Shown: positions 59,798-64,000 of the stretch, one piece after another
Layout: every line of letters starts with the position of its first letter
Position numbering within the stretch: position 1 is the stretch's first letter
Assembly (NCBI GenBank): GCA_023398495.1
Contig: JAEWSG010000039.1
Location: 62,001-126,000, forward strand
DNA length: 64,000 bases
DNA from: Bacillota bacterium
GTDB taxonomy: Bacteria > Bacillota > Clostridia > Acetivibrionales > Acetivibrionaceae
Direction: 5' to 3'
The notes under the pieces: model-generated
The model's input: the letters and a program-made list of their open reading frames with translations, nothing else
What the model was told of the DNA's origin: nothing
The model's database searches: none
Program-made: the position numbers and the translations under genes

Positions 59798-60307
59798 TTA
59801 ATTCCATTGTCTGTGTTCAGCACCTTTTTTGGTAACTATGAAGAGCCCAAAGCCGATCAAGAGTACGGATAATACCATTTTAATGTTAAGAAAGCTATTA
59901 AAAACACTTAACATATACATTGACAAAAATGATACTGTAACTGCTAAGTGTATAAAGATAGGTATGAGAAGAGCTTTAGGCCTTCCTGAAAAAAGATAGA
60001 GTTGAAATAGACCTACTACAACAGACAAAATATAGATTGGCCAGGTACGGCTGGCAAATTGCCAGTTGGTAGTAACTTCAAAGAAAAACAGCAAACCGAT
60101 AGTAGTTAATATTCCTCCCGGTACTAAAAGACCTGGTGCTTTTCTGTTTAAAAAGTAGCCTGCTTCAAAAGATAGCCCTATGCCAAGTACAAGTATTGGT
60201 AAAAAAAGCATTGGCGAAAATATAGTTATGCCAAAGAAGTGTTCAGATAGTAGCAACCCACCTGCTATTATCATTAAAAGACCCCATATGTAATTGTGTT
60301 TACCCAT
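59798..60307 (-). CDS. LiaI/LiaF-type small membrane protein
   Basis: A 169-residue protein of five or six helices; starts MGKHNYIWGLLMIIAGGLLL, the pattern of the LiaF/LiaI N-terminal membrane domain (DUF5668-like), without the C-terminal soluble domain of LiaF. Start ATG 60307 after GGAGG. Such proteins tune envelope-stress sensing kinases in Firmicutes; the neighbouring two-component system is on the other strand, so a link is only a suggestion. Confidence 0.75.
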   Translation of the reverse strand: MGKHNYIWGLLMIIAGGLLLSEHFFGITIFSPMLFLPILVLGIGLSFEAGYFLNRKAPGLLVPGGILTTIGLLFFFEVTTNWQFASRTWPIYILSVVVGLFQLYLFSGRPKALLIPIFIHLAVTVSFLSMYMLSVFNSFLNIKMVLSVLLIGFGLFIVTKKGAEHRQWN

Positions 60308-60510
60308 TATAATTCCTCCGATACAATAAATTCGTGACTTGCTTTTTATATTTATGACATTATACTCATTTTAAACTACAGTGTCTGATAACAATTTAAA
60401 AAATTTATAATCAAAGCAAAGATTATAAGAATATAAGCAAAATCTGAAATAAATTGCGAATAATAAGACTTAATACAATTTACAATAGTGACATTAATTT
60501 CTTGGTAAAT

Positions 60511-60530
60511 CTTTGTCGCGTTCAATATAG
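60511..60530 (+). promoter_or_regulatory. Shared 20-bp motif, copy 1
   Basis: CTTTGTCGCGTTCAATATAG, identical but for one base to 62837-62856. Followed by TATAAT at 60539-60544, so it overlaps or precedes the promoter of the response regulator gene. Confidence 0.65.
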
Positions 60531-60581
60531 GTTTTTGATATAATTAAATTATTGTTTTTCAAAGGGGAGAGGAAGTATATT

Positions 60582-61268
60582 ATGGGGGCGAGAATATTAG
60601 TAGTAGAAGATGAGAAGCCAATAAGGAGTTTTATTGTTACAAATCTTAAGAGAAGTGAATTCGAGGTTTTAGAAGCAGAGAAAGGAAATGAGGCTTTAAG
60701 ATTGATAAAGCTTGAGAAGCCGGATGTGGTTCTATTAGACATAGGACTTCCTGATGTTGACGGGTTTCAGGTTTGTAAAGAAATATCCTGTCAATACCCT
60801 TCCATATCTGTAATTATACTTACAGCATTAGGGCAAGACCTTAATAAAGTTAGAGGTCTTGAGTTGGGTGCAGATGATTATATAATAAAGCCTTTTAATC
60901 CTTTAGAACTTGTAGCAAGAATTAAAGCCATTTTAAGGCGTGCCAATAAGCAGAATATGAAAAATGTGATCCGATCTGGGCCTTTTGTAGTGGACCTTGA
61001 ATCACAAAGCATATATAAGAATGATGTGCTTTTAGAATTTACTCCTAGAGAATTTTGTTTAATGAAGGTATTTATAAATAATATAAACAAAGCGTTTACC
61101 CGGGATGAAATTTTAAATATCGTTTGGGGAGAGGATTTTGTTGGCGACCCTAAGACTGTTGATGTTCACATAAGACGCCTAAGGGAAAAGATCGAGGACG
61201 ATCCCTCTAACCCAAAGTATATAGAGACGTTATGGGGACGCGGCTACCTTTGGAGAAAGGGTGACTAG
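60582..61268 (+). CDS. OmpR/KdpE-like response regulator
   Basis: A 228-residue regulator. Receiver domain with phosphorylated Asp53 in VVLLDIGLPDVDG and Lys in DDYIIKPFNPLELVARI; winged helix with EFTPREFCLMKVFI and TVDVHIRRLREKIEDD. ATG 60582 after GGGAGAGG is preferred to the upstream frame extension. Overlaps the kinase gene by 8 bases. The 20-bp motif upstream, repeated before the downstream lipoprotein gene, is a candidate binding site. Confidence 0.93.
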   Translation: MGARILVVEDEKPIRSFIVTNLKRSEFEVLEAEKGNEALRLIKLEKPDVVLLDIGLPDVDGFQVCKEISCQYPSISVIILTALGQDLNKVRGLELGADDYIIKPFNPLELVARIKAILRRANKQNMKNVIRSGPFVVDLESQSIYKNDVLLEFTPREFCLMKVFINNINKAFTRDEILNIVWGEDFVGDPKTVDVHIRRLREKIEDDPSNPKYIETLWGRGYLWRKGD

Positions 61269-62682
61269 TTTGAAAAGCATTAGGAGCAGACTGGTAGGAA
61301 GCTATCTTTTAATTATACTTTTGACAGTTACCATTTTTAGCGTGGTTCTTGTCTTCATGATAAGGCAAAATTACTACGGAAATGCAGAAGAAATTCTGGA
61401 GAGACAAGCCCGGTTTGCAGCAAATTCGTATAATCTTTATCCTGCGAATAGCTTGCAACAAAATGCAAAAATGCTGTTGGAAAATACAATTATGGATGCA
61501 GACGCTCAGGTTCAGATTATTGATAAAGAAGGTATAGTTCTGGCTGATTCTGAATTGAGTGGATTTGTTGGACAAAAGCTGAAGGTTCCTGATGTTGTAA
61601 ATTCTTTAAAAGATAAAACTATGTCAAAGTGGATAGGTACGGTATCATCAACAGATGAACCAATAATTTCAGTTTCATATCCGTTAAAAGTAAGCAAAGA
61701 GGTGATTGGAGTTGTAAGGCTGGTTTCAACTCTTTCAAAGTTTAATGAGGAAATACTTAAAATTGTTTTGTTTTTTCTGGTTATGGGTGTTGTAGTTTTG
61801 TCGGTTGTCCTGTTTTTAGGCTATTTCTTCTCTAGAACTATAACGGGACCGGTAAAGGAAATAACTGTTGCTGCTGAAAAAATGGCACGTGGGGAGTTAG
61901 ATATTCGTGTGCCTAAGAGATATGATGATGAAGTGGGAAAGTTAGCAGTTACTCTTAATTATATGGCAAAGGAAATAGCAGATCACCAGAAGACCAAGGA
62001 CGATTTAATCGCCTCCATTTCCCATGAATTGCGTACACCTCTTACTTCAATAAAGGGATGGGCCGCAACCCTTAACTCAGGTGATTTTGCTGATATAAGT
62101 GAGATTAGGGATGGGCTTGGGATAATTGAAAGTGAAACAGACAGGCTTGCGGTTTTGGCCAATGATCTGCTGGATTATACTAAGCTTACATCAAAGAATG
62201 TATCTATAGGATTGGATGCAGTTGATATAGGCGAATTTCTGTGCGAAATCAGGAATCAGATGAATCCAAGAGCTCAAAGACACAGTATTGCTCTTGAACT
62301 GGAGCTTGAATATGATATGGCTTTGATAAAGGCTGACAGGAACAGGCTGAAGCAAGTAATGATCAATATTCTGGATAATTCACTAAAATATACACAAGAA
62401 GGGGGCTTTATAAAGATATCATGCCAATCCCAAAGGGATGAAATTCTTATAAGCATAGAAGATTCTGGAATTGGAATACCTGAAGAGGATTTGCCAAGGA
62501 TAAAAGAAAAGTATTACAAAGTGAGCACTTCCTTTTCAGGCAATGGATTGGGGCTTTCTATTTGTGATGATATTATTAGTTTGCATAATGGCAGACTTGA
62601 AGTCAGCAGTATTTACGGAAAAGGTACGAGGGTTGATATATATCTTCCCATGAACCGAACAGGCATTTTAAGACAGAAATAA
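61261..62682 (+). CDS. PhoR/ResE-type sensor histidine kinase
   Basis: A 473-residue membrane kinase: helix 1 (about 11-33), an external Cache/PAS-like domain (about 35-165), helix 2 (about 168-190), HAMP, HisKA with the phosphoacceptor in LIASISHELRTPLTSIKGW, and an ATPase domain with MINILDNSLKYT, EDSGIGIP and GNGLGLSI. Starts GTG 61261, overlapping the regulator stop (TTG 61270 is an alternative). Signal unknown. Confidence 0.93.
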   Translation: MTSLKSIRSRLVGSYLLIILLTVTIFSVVLVFMIRQNYYGNAEEILERQARFAANSYNLYPANSLQQNAKMLLENTIMDADAQVQIIDKEGIVLADSELSGFVGQKLKVPDVVNSLKDKTMSKWIGTVSSTDEPIISVSYPLKVSKEVIGVVRLVSTLSKFNEEILKIVLFFLVMGVVVLSVVLFLGYFFSRTITGPVKEITVAAEKMARGELDIRVPKRYDDEVGKLAVTLNYMAKEIADHQKTKDDLIASISHELRTPLTSIKGWAATLNSGDFADISEIRDGLGIIESETDRLAVLANDLLDYTKLTSKNVSIGLDAVDIGEFLCEIRNQMNPRAQRHSIALELELEYDMALIKADRNRLKQVMINILDNSLKYTQEGGFIKISCQSQRDEILISIEDSGIGIPEEDLPRIKEKYYKVSTSFSGNGLGLSICDDIISLHNGRLEVSSIYGKGTRVDIYLPMNRTGILRQK

Positions 62683-62762
62683 TTTTTAAACATTTTGTAA
62701 CCAATTATAGCATTAAGTATAGTAAAATGACATTAGAACAGATAAGAATTCTATCTATATAA

Positions 62763-62804
62763 ATCACGAAAATGATTATAAGTGGAAAATTTGATTTTCG
62801 TGAT
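62763..62804 (+). terminator. Hairpin after the kinase gene
   Basis: ATCACGAAAAT at 62763-62773 pairs exactly with ATTTTCGTGAT at 62794-62804, then a T-containing tract; either ends the two-component transcript or forms part of the lipoprotein leader. Confidence 0.6.
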
Positions 62805-62836
62805 ATTGTATTTAGGAAATTGAAGCGATGTAAAAG

Positions 62837-62856
62837 CTTTATCGCGTTCAATATAG
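62837..62856 (+). promoter_or_regulatory. Shared 20-bp motif, copy 2
   Basis: CTTTATCGCGTTCAATATAG ends 14 bases before the lipoprotein start codon. GCGAT just upstream (62826-62830) and the ATCGC within it could form a hairpin. Confidence 0.65.
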
Positions 62857-62870
62857 AACGGAGAATTCAA

Positions 62871-64000
62871 ATGAAATTTAAGGACGTTGGAATATTATTA
62901 AATATATTGATTTTATCTGTAATAACGGGATGTAATTTATTGCCGGAAGCAAGCAGTCTTATAAGTGCCCCGAATTACCCACAGACTTTAGAAAATAATG
63001 CGGATATTAAGCTGATTGCAAAAAGTTTTTTGCCCAATGGTGCAAAGTTTTTATACCCTGTTAACCCTAAGGGGGCCGATGCAGTACAGTTGGTTGATAT
63101 TGATGGTGACGGTCAGGAAGAAATTTTTGCTTCATATAAAGATAATAGTGTCGGCGGTGGATGGGGTGCTATTTTATTAAAAAGAAACGAGGGTGAATGG
63201 TACGAGATATGGAATGATAAATATATGGTAAACATTATTGGTCTGGATTGGGCACAGTTTATTGATATTACAGGTGATAATGTTCCCGAACTCTTACTCG
63301 GATGGAATATGGGATTTGAGGTGGGGTATAATCTTGATATTACTTCGTTCAGGGGCACTGCAAAAAAGGTGTGCAGTATTAACTATAATGAGATGGATAT
63401 TGTCAATATTTCAGGTAGTGAAAATGAAAAAAAACCTGAAATTATATTGACACGAAAAGAGCCTGATCAAAGGGAAATTAACATTCCGCCTTTAGTTCTA
63501 AGATGGGATGAAGATGGACTGGTTCCAGCAGAAGATACCTATCTTGCATATTATAAAGATAGAATTGCTGCTTTGGAAGAAAGAAACAAACTATATGATA
63601 GAAATTTTGTTGATTGGTACTATTTAGCTGAAATGCAGGTAAAGTCGAAAAAATCCCTTGATGCTGTTAAATCTGTTGACAGGGCATTGAATATTATACC
63701 GGAGCACTATGAAAAGTATAGGACAAAGCTTGAAATATACAAGGCGGAGGCCTTGATTCAGGTAGAAAAATTCAGTGAGGGAATGAATATTCTAAACAAT
63801 ATAATATATAGAAATGATGTAGGTCAAATCGTATGCACACAAGATGAACTTGCAGCGGTATATCTTAACCTTGGTCGTGTTTATATGGGGCTTAACGATT
63901 ACAAAACTGCAAAAATAAAATACATTAAGGCATATGATATTGTAAAGGCTACTTATGACGAGGGGACGGAGCTTTTTAAACTTAATTCGTTTACAGTAAA
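62871..64000 (+). CDS. Lipoprotein with FG-GAP/VCBS-like and TPR segments, C-terminus outside window
   Basis: An open frame of 376 codons runs to the window edge, so it is partial. Start ATG 62871 after CGGAG. A lipobox (LILSVITGC) gives an N-terminal lipidated Cys near residue 21. Two FG-GAP-like Ca-loop segments follow (LVDIDGDGQEEIFA and FIDITGDNVPELLLG), then from about residue 240 helical TPR-like repeats (DWYYLAEMQVKSKKSLDAVK; LAAVYLNLGRVYMGLNDYKTAK). Likely an outer-surface binding or sensing protein. It follows the two-component operon by 188 bases and shares the 20-bp motif with it. Confidence 0.85.
   Translation, partial: MKFKDVGILLNILILSVITGCNLLPEASSLISAPNYPQTLENNADIKLIAKSFLPNGAKFLYPVNPKGADAVQLVDIDGDGQEEIFASYKDNSVGGGWGAILLKRNEGEWYEIWNDKYMVNIIGLDWAQFIDITGDNVPELLLGWNMGFEVGYNLDITSFRGTAKKVCSINYNEMDIVNISGSENEKKPEIILTRKEPDQREINIPPLVLRWDEDGLVPAEDTYLAYYKDRIAALEERNKLYDRNFVDWYYLAEMQVKSKKSLDAVKSVDRALNIIPEHYEKYRTKLEIYKAEALIQVEKFSEGMNILNNIIYRNDVGQIVCTQDELAAVYLNLGRVYMGLNDYKTAKIKYIKAYDIVKATYDEGTELFKLNSFTV

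Overview
The window reads as chromosome of a low-GC, Gram-positive, cellulosome-forming anaerobe of the Acetivibrio / Ruminiclostridium type. Evidence: three secreted proteins end in type I dockerins, a cellobiose phosphorylase and a cellodextrin phosphorylase sit side by side behind a LacI regulator, an S-layer-homology (SLH) protein and a CsaB-type pyruvyl transferase are present, and ribosome sites are strong GGAGG types. I do not name a species. No tRNA, rRNA, CRISPR array or intact insertion sequence was seen.

Layout. 1-2.3 kb: end of a membrane protein gene, a CtsR-controlled hsp20, a small Spo0E-like gene. 2.4-8.8 kb: a cell-surface glycan operon (UbiA-type phosphoribosyl transferase homologue, MurJ flippase, acetyltransferase, glycosyltransferase, DUF4330 protein, O-antigen-ligase-like protein). 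8.9-14.2 kb: coiled-coil protein, NAD(P)HX repair enzyme, alanine racemase, MazEF/EndoA toxin-antitoxin pair, secreted coiled-coil protein. 14.7-23.3 kb: chemoreceptor; minus-strand TagA and a glycosyltransferase-CsaB fusion (secondary cell-wall polymer that holds SLH proteins); YitT protein; split transketolase. 23.5-27.8 kb: RCC1-repeat dockerin protein, LURP-one protein, leucine-rich-repeat dockerin protein. 27.9-32.8 kb: minus-strand group of secreted protein, ABC ATPase and permease, histidine kinase and response regulator. 33-41.5 kb: BlaI/BlaR1-like pair with two operators, then a mosaic stretch of Rpn-family genes, gene remnants, a frameshifted lipoprotein gene and a GNAT toxin-antitoxin-like pair. 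41.8-48.6 kb: LacI regulator and the two phosphorylases that degrade imported cellodextrins. 49.5-64 kb: SLH protein, a giant dockerin-bearing alpha-2-macroglobulin, a DUF4424-like membrane-anchored protein, a second two-component system and a lipoprotein that runs off the end.

Working together: the phosphorylases release glucose-1-phosphate from cellulosome products inside the cell; CsaB and TagA probably make the wall polymer that anchors SLH proteins and so the cell-surface cellulosome machinery; the three dockerin proteins have no visible glycanase domain and look like structural, binding or protective cellulosome parts.

Most notable observations: a dockerin-bearing alpha-2-macroglobulin that lacks the thioester motif; a double-hairpin repeat of about 103 bp present in three full copies plus one partial; a tetranucleotide (TTAT) run whose copy number puts the end of a lipoprotein gene out of frame, with a second shortened copy of the same tail 2.2 kb away; a BlaR1-like sensor whose external domain is not a penicillin-binding domain; and a 20-bp motif shared by the second two-component operon and the lipoprotein gene after it.
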